Of a stretch of DNA of 64,000 bases, positions 8,574 through 16,872 are shown piece after piece. Position 1 is the first letter of the stretch, and every line of letters begins with the position of its first letter. This DNA is from Salegentibacter sp. Hel_I_6 (GTDB lineage Bacteria; Bacteroidota; Bacteroidia; Flavobacteriales; Flavobacteriaceae). Where the stretch lies: positions 1,178,001-1,242,000 of the forward strand of contig NZ_JQNQ01000001.1 in NCBI RefSeq assembly GCF_000745315.1, given 5' to 3'. Under the pieces are notes generated by a model. That model was not told the DNA's origin, ran no database searches, and saw only the letters and a program-made list of their open reading frames with translations. A program made the translations under genes and the position numbers.

Positions 8574-11114
8574 TTAAATTCTTTTGTAGAATTTAAGTAA
8601 ATCTAATCTATATGAATTTTCTCCAAATCGAGAACTTATTCTACTTTTTAGTTCTGCTCCTTTAAGTAAGCAAAGTTCATTATTTTCGGCAAAACTTAAA
8701 ATCGCCTGAGCAAGTTCTTCGGAGTTGTTCCGATCCACCAAAATTCCGGCGTTTCCGACTACTTCTGAAATCTGCCCCACATTTGTGCATACCACCGGTA
8801 GAGCGGCCATTCCATGTTCCAATAATGCCAAAGGCATACCTTCTGAACGAGAAGATAAAATTCCCAGGTTTGCCTGCTCCAATATTTTAGGGATATTCTT
8901 TTGGGTTCCATAGAAAAAGATTCTATCAGCGACTGCAGATGAAGAAATTTCTTCCAGCACAGCTTTAGAGTAGACAGTGTCAGGATCTTCTCCTATTAAA
9001 TGTAAACTAATTATCCGGTTAGATACCGCCGCTATTTCGAAAGCCCTCAAGAGATTAAGATGATCTTTTTGCGGTCTTATATTTCCGACACATATAATCT
9101 TAAAACTGTTAATTTCTCCTTTTAATTTAGGAAATGGACTTTTTATTCCATTTTCAACAATAAAGTTATTTAAGTGAATTACCCGTTCAGCCTTCAGTGT
9201 TTTTTCGGCCCATCCTTTCAAAACTATATTTACAGATATAATTCCATCAAAATATCCTGAAAGTGGCTTAAGAACTGTTATACTTCTAGCTTCCAAATTT
9301 TCGCTTTCGCCATAATGATCGTGCCATACGAGTTTTATTTTACTAGATAACTTCATTAAGACTCCCAAAAACCAGGAAGTCCCGTGAGCATGAATAATAT
9401 TAATTTTATTTTCACGAATATATCTTGTCAATTTTAAAATCGCTTTTGGATCGAGACTGGATTTTTTATCCAAAAACAGATACCCCACCTCAGGTTTTAA
9501 TTCTTTTTTAAATAAACCTTCCTGCCGTGCACAACATAAGAAAGAACCATTCACAAATGACTCTAAAGAATTAGCGGTATTTACCGCCATTCTTTCTGCT
9601 CCACCCGGTCTCAAACTATCTATTAATTGTAGTACTCTTAATGGTGCCCGGTCTGGGGATTCTTGGTCTATGCTGTCGGTTATGGGTTGTGAGTTGTCAG
9701 TTATTAGTTGTGGATTTTCGGTTTTCGGTTTATTGTTTGATGTTTGTTGTTTGGGGTTATCGCTTATCGGTTGGCGGTTGTCGATTGTGAGTTCTCGGTT
9801 ATGGGTTTTCAGTTGTAGGTTTTCGGTTCCCGGTTCTCGGTTCTCGGTTTTTGGTTCTCGCTTGTGGGTTGTGGGTTGTTGGTTGTGCTTTCCTAAAATT
9901 TCCTGAATTGCCGTTTCAAATTTTTCTAAAGTATATTGCTGACTCCATTCCTGGGCAGCCACAGACATCTTTTTTAATTTTTCGGGATTTTCTATTAGCC
10001 TCGCTATTTCTGACAAGTCTTTTTCAGAAAAACCTGTTCTAGATATATTCCGACTCCCTTTGGAATACTCGAATTGACGGCCTTTTTGAAATTTAATTGA
10101 ATATATATTATTTAGTAAAATTCCTCTTTTCGCAAGTATAATTTCGCCAGTTTCCCCTTCGGGGGCGGAGGGGGCTTTTAACATCCACGGCACGCAACTC
10201 ACTGGTGTAGCGACGGGAATACAACCGTACCACATCCCTTCCGCCAGGGCTTTGGGCCAGCCTTCGCTTTTTGAGAGTAAAATAACAAAATATGCTTTTT
10301 TATAAGCCTGCTTTAATTCTTCCAGACTTTTACGGCCATTTAGTTTTACGAAACTTTGGAGTTTTTTCTCTTGAATATACGATCTTAAAGAATCTTCCAA
10401 TACTCCATCACCATAGATATCAAGTTCTGAAATCACTCCCTTATTTTTTAGACTTCCAATAAGGTCTATAGCTTCAAAAATCCCTTTATCTTTTACCAGG
10501 TTACCCGTGAAGATGAATTTATAGGGCTGTTTAAAATTTTTAACAAGGGATTCTCTTTCCTTTTCCGAAAAACTCGCGGTAAAAAATGGGACTATATTAT
10601 CTGACTGATTCGGCCAATTCCCATAGACCAGAACTTTAATGTTCCTGCTCAACAACCTGTTACTTAAAATCCATTTCTGAAGTCTGTAGGTCCAGGGCTG
10701 TTTTGCTTTAGGATCCCAGTTTCCTGCATATTTAACCGACTTAGGTTTCTTCGGAAAAAAGACCTGAAGTAAACATCCTATTAGACTAATGTTGCCGGGA
10801 CAGCGCAAATGGATGTGATCTGCTCTCTGCATTACTTTAAATACAGTAAAAAAAATATAAGGTAATTTTATTAATGAAGTAAGAACCTTTTCAATTCCTG
10901 TAAAACTTATAGCTGGAACCTTAAAAAAATAAAGGCTATTAATATTATAGGCTTCTTTTTTATTCAATGGTTTTGTAATATCTGCAGGCGCAACTATCAA
11001 AACCTCATTCACCTGCTGGAACCATATATTCATTTCTCTAATATATGGCGTATAGCTGTAGTACCTATTATTTTGAATTGAATGGGGAATATATGTGATT
11101 ACAGCGAAACGCAT
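8574..11114 (-). CDS. Double GT4 glycosyltransferase joined by a heptamer-array linker
   Basis: The 846-aa protein has two glycosyltransferase domains. Domain 1 (about residues 1-405) is GT-B with PYKFIFTGNLVKDKG near 195 and ALAEGMWYGCIPVATP near 300. Domain 2 (about 490-846) starts RVLQLIDSLRPGGAERMA, the classic GT4 N-terminus, and has ALLEHGMAALPVVCTN near 775. Between them, residues 409-481 are a Thr/Asn/Glu/Pro-rich seven-residue repeat (REPKTEN, REPGTEN, RELTIDN and similar), encoded by an uninterrupted heptanucleotide array. Each half is as long as a free-standing GT4, so the gene looks like two former genes fused by array expansion. The stop of the upstream gene abuts its ATG. Confidence 0.85.
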   Translation of the reverse strand: MRFAVITYIPHSIQNNRYYSYTPYIREMNIWFQQVNEVLIVAPADITKPLNKKEAYNINSLYFFKVPAISFTGIEKVLTSLIKLPYIFFTVFKVMQRADHIHLRCPGNISLIGCLLQVFFPKKPKSVKYAGNWDPKAKQPWTYRLQKWILSNRLLSRNIKVLVYGNWPNQSDNIVPFFTASFSEKERESLVKNFKQPYKFIFTGNLVKDKGIFEAIDLIGSLKNKGVISELDIYGDGVLEDSLRSYIQEKKLQSFVKLNGRKSLEELKQAYKKAYFVILLSKSEGWPKALAEGMWYGCIPVATPVSCVPWMLKAPSAPEGETGEIILAKRGILLNNIYSIKFQKGRQFEYSKGSRNISRTGFSEKDLSEIARLIENPEKLKKMSVAAQEWSQQYTLEKFETAIQEILGKHNQQPTTHKREPKTENREPGTENLQLKTHNRELTIDNRQPISDNPKQQTSNNKPKTENPQLITDNSQPITDSIDQESPDRAPLRVLQLIDSLRPGGAERMAVNTANSLESFVNGSFLCCARQEGLFKKELKPEVGYLFLDKKSSLDPKAILKLTRYIRENKINIIHAHGTSWFLGVLMKLSSKIKLVWHDHYGESENLEARSITVLKPLSGYFDGIISVNIVLKGWAEKTLKAERVIHLNNFIVENGIKSPFPKLKGEINSFKIICVGNIRPQKDHLNLLRAFEIAAVSNRIISLHLIGEDPDTVYSKAVLEEISSSAVADRIFFYGTQKNIPKILEQANLGILSSRSEGMPLALLEHGMAALPVVCTNVGQISEVVGNAGILVDRNNSEELAQAILSFAENNELCLLKGAELKSRISSRFGENSYRLDLLKFYKRI
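9672..9888. repeat. Uninterrupted 31-unit heptanucleotide array inside a coding region
   Basis: Read on the plus strand, 31 consecutive 7-bp units of form GTTNNNN (for example GTTGTGA, GTTCTCG, GTTATGG, GTTTTCG) run with no phase break. Since 7 and 3 are coprime, three units encode seven residues on the minus strand, giving a 7-residue protein repeat. No stop arises in the minus-strand coding frame. The plus-strand reading through here is also open but has no recognisable protein. Confidence 0.9.
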
Positions 11115-12110
11115 TTATTGAAAAAGATTATAAAGATCTATAAAATTAAATTTTAAAGTTCTTTTATATTGAAAAGCCTTTTCTCCATTTGTATTTCTAT
11201 CACCATCATATACCATATAATATCCCTTTTCGTTTGACTGTACATCCAGGTGATGCATACCACGATTAAACCAGGGAATTTCTGATTGAGGACCGAGATA
11301 CATTTTGTGAGCTAAAGTTAAGTCTAATTGTCCAGAATTGTTCTCCAGTTTATGTATTGAAATACCGGTCCCATATCCCAGTGTTCTGTTTTGAACAGGC
11401 AAATACCAGTCGCCTTTTATTTTAAAAAATCGACCTCCGGGTCTACTCTCATTCCCCCATCTCGATTTATAATTTGGATGTTCTTCCCATTTTCCATCTA
11501 AAGAATCTGCGGTGAAGAAAAATTGTTCAAGATTATCATTTACCCCCACTATAAGGTTCAGTTCTTCACTTAATAAAATAGAAGGGTCTTTAATTCCAGT
11601 ATTAAACAGTAAAGTATCTTCTACCTCCCATTCCAATGGAAATTTTCTTGCTTTATATAATAAAACATTTCCGCTTCCCTTAGTTTCCGGAAGCATATAA
11701 TATTCATGCTTATATTTAAAGACTTGCGGATAAGAAAGATGAAAATCTTCATCCAGAACTATTCCCCGATATTGATAATTCTTTCCATCCTCTGATGAGA
11801 ACAAAGCAATATTGGCATTCTCTCTTCCTTTTAACTCGGTAAAGAGATAAAATTTTGAGCTATCCTGAATAAAAAAGGGATCAGCTATATAATCAATATC
11901 TTCGGAAATTAAAGCATCGATTTCTTTATAACTAAAAATATTGTTTTCGTCCAATTTCGGGACAGGAAACAGCTTTTGGGTTTGCATATAGCCAACTGAC
12001 CAATTTCCTACGGCCGGAGTTATAAAAGGATATCTATAATTAAAGATCATGAGAACGATCAATCCACAACAAAATGCGATAACAGCAAACTTAATTATAG
12101 ATTTTCTCAT
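11115..12110 (-). CDS. Membrane-anchored beta-propeller protein like the GINT1 N-terminal domain
   Basis: The 331-aa protein has one N-terminal membrane anchor (residues 7-24). The rest resembles the five-bladed propeller domain found at the N-terminus of glucosamine inositolphosphorylceramide transferase 1 and related to glycoside hydrolase GH43/GH117-type folds. Repeating blade-like motifs are visible: DYIADPFFIQ, YLFTELKG, YPQVFKYKHEYYMLPET, KDPSIL, ESRPGGRFFKIKGDWYLPVQ. Acidic residues in IADPFF and KDPSIL sit where such folds carry catalytic carboxylates. In bacteria this domain occurs in polysaccharide loci, sometimes fused to formyl- or glycosyltransferases. It abuts the double GT4 gene with no gap. 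It may bind or trim glycans at the membrane; the activity is unknown. Confidence 0.6.
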   Translation of the reverse strand: MRKSIIKFAVIAFCCGLIVLMIFNYRYPFITPAVGNWSVGYMQTQKLFPVPKLDENNIFSYKEIDALISEDIDYIADPFFIQDSSKFYLFTELKGRENANIALFSSEDGKNYQYRGIVLDEDFHLSYPQVFKYKHEYYMLPETKGSGNVLLYKARKFPLEWEVEDTLLFNTGIKDPSILLSEELNLIVGVNDNLEQFFFTADSLDGKWEEHPNYKSRWGNESRPGGRFFKIKGDWYLPVQNRTLGYGTGISIHKLENNSGQLDLTLAHKMYLGPQSEIPWFNRGMHHLDVQSNEKGYYMVYDGDRNTNGEKAFQYKRTLKFNFIDLYNLFQ

Positions 12111-13102
12111 TTATCACTTTTCGGTTTATTCCAGAGCAAACTCCACCATCCTATAGCTCGTCCCAGACTCTCGGTAAAAGCCTTTTTTCTTTGTGAAGTG
12201 GTAATTACATTACTGAATCGAACTAAAGTTAGCAAAAAAGCTATAGCGTGCCATTTTACCTTCGACTTTAAACCTGGTGAGGGATATTTTATCCGCCATA
12301 CATACCAGCCATTTCTTATTACCATTTTGCCGTATTTAAACTGATTGGGACGACCAGATTCATGATGATGATGATAAAGTTTGGCTGAAGTATTAACGTA
12401 TAGCTGACCTAATTTTGAAGCTCTCAAGCAAAAATCCATATCTTCGTAAAGGCCATAGCCTTGAAAGTAAGGTGAAAATTTAATTTTATTAAATAGATCT
12501 TTTCGATAGGAAGCCACACCTCCCATAAAGCTTTCTACTTTATAGCTTTTTCCGGTAGGCGGTAGAAATCCAATAGCATAACCATTAGAAAAATCGGGCA
12601 TATATCCCGGTGGAACATCTGGCTGTAAGCCTAGCTTCTTACGTAATAAATGCCTACTACCTAAATTTCTTTTAAAGCCGTCATATTCAAATTCATTAAA
12701 ACTTATAACCTCGCTACCTTTTTTCCATTCTACTTCATTTTTAATATACCCCCCAACCCCCAGGGCATCAGGAAATTTTCGGTAAGTATTTAAAAGGTTT
12801 TGAAAATATGTTGGAGTAAGCACAATATCATCATCCAGAAAAGAAACAACTTCAGAAGAAGTGTCTACTCTTTCTATACCGAAATTTCGTTGCTTTGTGA
12901 GCCCCCTATTATTTTTTCCCACCTTGAAGTATTTCATTTTTTTAAAAGAATATCCTTCGAGTGCCTTTCGGGTCTCATCATTCCTGGAACCGTCTATAAC
13001 AAGAATTTGATTAGGAAAAAGTGTTTGTTTTGCTACTGAATTAAGTAGTGTTAACAAAGGTCCCGGCCGCTGGTAGGTGCAAACGATTAAGGTGAATTTC
13101 AT
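12107..13102 (-). CDS. GT2 family glycosyltransferase
   Basis: The 331-aa GT-A fold enzyme has the GT2 N-terminus FTLIVCTYQRPGPLLTLL, the nucleotide-binding ILVIDGS strand, and a DXD-type metal site in VSFLDDDIVL near residue 92. YGLYEDMDFCLRASK near residue 220 supplies the ED acceptor-side motif. A His-rich HHHHES follows. It would be cytoplasmic or membrane-peripheral and uses a nucleotide sugar that cannot be assigned. Its stop overlaps the start of the propeller gene by 4 bp (ATGA type), so the two are probably co-translated. Confidence 0.87.
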   Translation of the reverse strand: MKFTLIVCTYQRPGPLLTLLNSVAKQTLFPNQILVIDGSRNDETRKALEGYSFKKMKYFKVGKNNRGLTKQRNFGIERVDTSSEVVSFLDDDIVLTPTYFQNLLNTYRKFPDALGVGGYIKNEVEWKKGSEVISFNEFEYDGFKRNLGSRHLLRKKLGLQPDVPPGYMPDFSNGYAIGFLPPTGKSYKVESFMGGVASYRKDLFNKIKFSPYFQGYGLYEDMDFCLRASKLGQLYVNTSAKLYHHHHESGRPNQFKYGKMVIRNGWYVWRIKYPSPGLKSKVKWHAIAFLLTLVRFSNVITTSQRKKAFTESLGRAIGWWSLLWNKPKSDK

Positions 13103-13111
13103 TAAATTCTA

Positions 13112-14644
13112 TTAAAAGCGCTCTCCTCTTTTCAGAAGGTTTTGAGCATAAAACATGGTTTTATTAAATTGCATGATTTTAAAGGGTAGATTAAGAAAAC
13201 GTAACGGTGTTTTTTTAAAATCTTTCGAAAGGTACAAAAAGAGATAACGTTTTTTATATTCCTTCACTTGCTCAGACTTAAAATGCTTTAAAATTCCATA
13301 AAGAATGGTAGGGCTTGGTACAGGTTTAATTTTACCTACTGGCTTATCTAACTCCCATGGCTGTCTTTTTCGTTTTTTTCCTAAGACTGAAGATTGCATT
13401 CCCCAAAATCTGTATCCTCCTGAGGGTGGTTTAAGATGTAAGTTAACCGAATAAGGATTAAACATTAATAGCATACCATTTTTTATAAGCCTGAAACCAA
13501 AGTCAGCATCTTCTCCGTAACCGCCATCAAAATTAATATCATTTCCTTTAATTTCTTCCACCCACTCTTTCTTCACGCAAGAATTCGCATTATTAAAGGT
13601 TTGAGCAGCCCCTGCCTTATAGCGTTCTCTCCCTTTTCCTTTCAAAATTCTACGCAAATCATCTAAATCCTGACGATAATCTGAAGCTTGAATATCCAAT
13701 CCGGTACAACCCTCAACCTTATAAGTTTGTAGAAATCTAAGATGATTCTCAACAAAATTCGGAAGAATTCGTGTATCATCATCTGCAAAAATTATATAAT
13801 CCGATCTACACAGTTCAATCGCCTCATTCCTGGCTTTACAACTTCCTTTAGATTTTTGCCACTTGATGATCAATTCAAAAGGATAATCTGATTTTTTATA
13901 CAAACTTATGTCCCTTTCTTCTTTTGGTGTAGCATCAACAACAATAACTCGTTGGGGTAAATAAGTTTGATTTTTATAATCTTCCAGTAATTGCACCGTA
14001 TAATCCTGGCGAAACATAGTGGGAATAATTACATCCACTGTTGGCTTACCCATCAATTTAGTGAGCGGTCTTGAAGGAAAACTAACAAGATTATGCTTTT
14101 TGAATTCTTTTCTTCTTGATTTACTAAAAGATCTAAATTCTCCTATTGGAGCAGTTAGAGATTCTCTCAAATACATATACCAACTATGTCTCTTTTTAAA
14201 ATTTTTTAGAAAAAATAAATAACGATCTTCTGCAGAAATAATAGGGTCATTAGTTTCGCTTGAAAAAAGTCCATCAACAAAGAGCGGAACGGCACCGCCA
14301 AATCTTAACATTCTATAACCAAGATCAAGGGCAGCAGTAGACGTTGAAAAATAATCCTCACTAAAACCATTAAAAAATTCCCAACTGTTTTTTCTAACCA
14401 CAAAACTATGTGGGTTAATCCTCCAATTCACAGAACAATTCAGGTTAGGCAAATCGTTTAAATAAAACCAAAACACAGCTGTTTGATAGACCAGTTCAGG
14501 AAAAATATCTTGATAACCTTGTGTCAGCGAACTATGCCATAAATCACCAGGGCCGGAAACCAGGTCTTCCAAAAGATTAAAATCAGGTTCTCCTGTATAG
14601 AGCAAATGCTCTCCATCTTTCGTTTGATATTGCTTTAGTTCCAT
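13112..14644 (-). CDS. GT2 glycosyltransferase with an extra N-terminal half-domain
   Basis: The 510-aa protein has a complete GT2 domain from about residue 203: VDVIIPTMFRQDYTVQLL, VIVVDAT, DYIIFADDDTRILPNF (DXD) and GGYGEDADFGFRL. The first ~190 residues are unusual. WRINPHSFVVRKNSWEFFN, FSEDYFSTS and LDLGYRMLRFGG resemble the acceptor-side second half of a GT2 domain without its nucleotide-binding half. This may be a degenerate duplicated domain kept for acceptor binding. There is a 9-bp gap to the next gene. The reaction is unknown. Confidence 0.82.
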   Translation of the reverse strand: MELKQYQTKDGEHLLYTGEPDFNLLEDLVSGPGDLWHSSLTQGYQDIFPELVYQTAVFWFYLNDLPNLNCSVNWRINPHSFVVRKNSWEFFNGFSEDYFSTSTAALDLGYRMLRFGGAVPLFVDGLFSSETNDPIISAEDRYLFFLKNFKKRHSWYMYLRESLTAPIGEFRSFSKSRRKEFKKHNLVSFPSRPLTKLMGKPTVDVIIPTMFRQDYTVQLLEDYKNQTYLPQRVIVVDATPKEERDISLYKKSDYPFELIIKWQKSKGSCKARNEAIELCRSDYIIFADDDTRILPNFVENHLRFLQTYKVEGCTGLDIQASDYRQDLDDLRRILKGKGRERYKAGAAQTFNNANSCVKKEWVEEIKGNDINFDGGYGEDADFGFRLIKNGMLLMFNPYSVNLHLKPPSGGYRFWGMQSSVLGKKRKRQPWELDKPVGKIKPVPSPTILYGILKHFKSEQVKEYKKRYLFLYLSKDFKKTPLRFLNLPFKIMQFNKTMFYAQNLLKRGERF

Positions 14645-14656
14645 TTAATCAAACAT

Positions 14657-15805
14657 TTATATTTTTCCATTTTCAACGACCTTCTTGTAAAACTCTAAAT
14701 TTCTTTTGACAACTACTTGAGTTGAAAATCTATTTTTTACTCTATCTCTAGCTGCCTTACCCATTTCAGCCGCCTCACAAGGATTATCTAACAAATAAAG
14801 GATTTTTTCTGCATAAGCTATATGATCTTTAGGATCTTCAGTAAATCCAGTTACCCCGTTAAGCATTACTTCTTTTGCCCAACCAATGTTTGAGGTAACC
14901 AGTGGATTTTCCATTGCCATGGCTTCCAACCACGTCATCGGTAAAGCCTCTGCAAAACTGGGCAGAGCGATTACAGCTGCCCTAGAGATATGTTTTTTTA
15001 TCTCTGAATAACTTACTTCGGGAAAATATTTAACCTGGTTTGCAGCTTCAACACTTAATCTTTCTTGAAACAATTCCAGGGTAGATTTGTCTTCAAAAAT
15101 ATCTACCACATCTTTACCGATAAGAAATAATTCTGCTTCCGAATTTCCATAAATTACTTCATTAAAAATTTCGGCAAGTTCCAGCACCCCCTTTTTCCTT
15201 ATAAGGGTCCCAAAATACAAAACCCTGTTTTTAATCGCTACTTCTTCAGCTCCTGAGAACTTATCTGTCTCAATACTATTTGGAATAACTTCTATATTAT
15301 CTTTTAACCTAAATATTTCCCTGGTTTTCTCTGCAGTGAAACGACTTACCGAAACAAGAACATCTGCCGATCTTAATGCTGAATTTTCAAAAAAGCGATT
15401 TTTAAATTTCTGTTTCCTACTTTCCAGGGCACAGAAATAAGCATCAGATCCATTCATTCGAATAATTAACGGACATGGAAACTTCATAAAAGCACTAATC
15501 CCTGTCCAGTCTGGCGCTTCTATAAGATCAATTTTATTTTTAGTTATCGCACTATTTAGATAGGCCTGTAAATATTTCCTATAAAGGTACCATCCAAAAA
15601 ACTTATATTTTATCTGTTCAATAAAATGGAAATCAATATTGTTCTCTTTAAACCTGAGTGATGTTTTTTGCCCATAGACGAATACACTTACTTTTATATT
15701 TTCGGCGACAAGAGAAGATGCCAGGTTTTTAATACTTGTGCCGAGTCCGCCCGATGATGTAGATTTAGGGTGTGGGTATTCAGGGGTAAGAAATCCTATG
15801 TGCAT
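14657..15805 (-). CDS. GT4 family glycosyltransferase
   Basis: The 382-aa GT-B enzyme starts MHIGFLTPEYPHPKSTSSGG with GLGTSIKNLA, the Gly-rich loop of GT4 enzymes. The C-terminal domain has NRVLYFGTLIRKKGVLELAE, ELFLIGKD, ALPSFAEALPMTWLEAMAME (EX7E) and NPLVTSNIGWAKEV. The length is normal. It overlaps the upstream GT4 gene by 10 bp. The donor is not assignable. Confidence 0.9.
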   Translation of the reverse strand: MHIGFLTPEYPHPKSTSSGGLGTSIKNLASSLVAENIKVSVFVYGQKTSLRFKENNIDFHFIEQIKYKFFGWYLYRKYLQAYLNSAITKNKIDLIEAPDWTGISAFMKFPCPLIIRMNGSDAYFCALESRKQKFKNRFFENSALRSADVLVSVSRFTAEKTREIFRLKDNIEVIPNSIETDKFSGAEEVAIKNRVLYFGTLIRKKGVLELAEIFNEVIYGNSEAELFLIGKDVVDIFEDKSTLELFQERLSVEAANQVKYFPEVSYSEIKKHISRAAVIALPSFAEALPMTWLEAMAMENPLVTSNIGWAKEVMLNGVTGFTEDPKDHIAYAEKILYLLDNPCEAAEMGKAARDRVKNRFSTQVVVKRNLEFYKKVVENGKI

Positions 15806-16872
15806 GGCAACAATTTTATATGTTCTTCTACCATTCTTTCCAGGGAAAATTGCTCTTTAATTAACAGGTTTACTTTCTCATCAATTCTATTTCGCTTCTC
15901 TAAAACCTTGTTTATAACAGCAGATAAGGTTTGTATATCTCCAGATTTAAAAATAAATCCATTTTCTTCTTCTTTGATGATCTCTGGATTTCCGCCAACC
16001 GGAGTAGTAATTACCGGGACATTTGCGGCAAGACTTTCTAAAATAGATAGGCTAAAGCATTCCATATAAGTAGGTTGTAATAAAAAGGAATATTCTTGCA
16101 ACAGATTAGGCAATTCAGAAGAACTTCCTTTAAAAGTGATTTGATTTTCCAGGTCATATAACTCTACTTTGCGTTCTAACTCCATTTGCATTGGGCCTTC
16201 TCCGTATATATCTATCTTAAGGTAGACTTTATTTTCTTCAGGCAACAAATTCACAGCATCAAGGAGATCCTGAATCCCTTTTGATTCTCTCAAATGAGAA
16301 GCCACGATCATTTTTCCAAAATTTTCGGATTTTCTTTCTTCATATAAAGAAGCTTTTACTCCGTTATAAACAAGTGCCGTCTTCCTTTTTAAATGACTGC
16401 CGTAATCTTCTAGAATGCAATTAATGGTATATTTTGATACTCCCACAAAACAATCGATATACTTAGCGTATAAAAGCCCCTTTAGCCTATTTCTCAGTTT
16501 CTTTTTAATAGGAAAGCCATTAATAGGTCTTGGATTATGATCTACTGCAATTATATAAGCTTCCTGTTCATTTTTTAACTTCTGAAAAAATGGAGTACAT
16601 AAGGCAACAAAATGAGTAATTACAATATCATACAGCTTTGCCTCCTTTGAATATTCAAGAAAAATATCTTCTGCGGAAATTCCCTCAGAAGCAAAAACCT
16701 TTAAATTTTTATAAAAAGAATGATCCTCGCTGTGACTAAAAAACCAGTCTACCTCATAGCCCCTTTCTTTACAAGCCTGGTCGTAGGCTATAAAGAAGCG
16801 ATCCATTCCCCCTATCCTTTCCGGCTTTAGTTCATAATTACAAATTACCGCTATGTGTTTTGAACTTTTCAA
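15796..16872 (-). CDS. GT4 family glycosyltransferase
   Basis: The 358-aa GT-B enzyme has MIVASHLRESKGIQDLLDAV, KIDIYGEGPM, ITFKGSSSELP and MECFSLSILESLAANVPVIT (EX7E), followed by GGNPEIIKEEENGF. It starts with TTG at 16870-16872, and this codon overlaps the TGA stop of the upstream gene in a TTGA arrangement. No in-frame ATG precedes the conserved IAVICNYELKPERIGGMDRF region, so the TTG start is favoured. It overlaps its downstream neighbour by 10 bp. Confidence 0.88.
   Translation of the reverse strand: MKSSKHIAVICNYELKPERIGGMDRFFIAYDQACKERGYEVDWFFSHSEDHSFYKNLKVFASEGISAEDIFLEYSKEAKLYDIVITHFVALCTPFFQKLKNEQEAYIIAVDHNPRPINGFPIKKKLRNRLKGLLYAKYIDCFVGVSKYTINCILEDYGSHLKRKTALVYNGVKASLYEERKSENFGKMIVASHLRESKGIQDLLDAVNLLPEENKVYLKIDIYGEGPMQMELERKVELYDLENQITFKGSSSELPNLLQEYSFLLQPTYMECFSLSILESLAANVPVITTPVGGNPEIIKEEENGFIFKSGDIQTLSAVINKVLEKRNRIDEKVNLLIKEQFSLERMVEEHIKLLPCT

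Noticed and set aside
9670..9906. Plus-strand open frame through the heptamer array
   Set aside because: It is opposite to a well-supported coding region and consists only of repeat-encoded Val/Ser/Gly/Cys-rich peptide.
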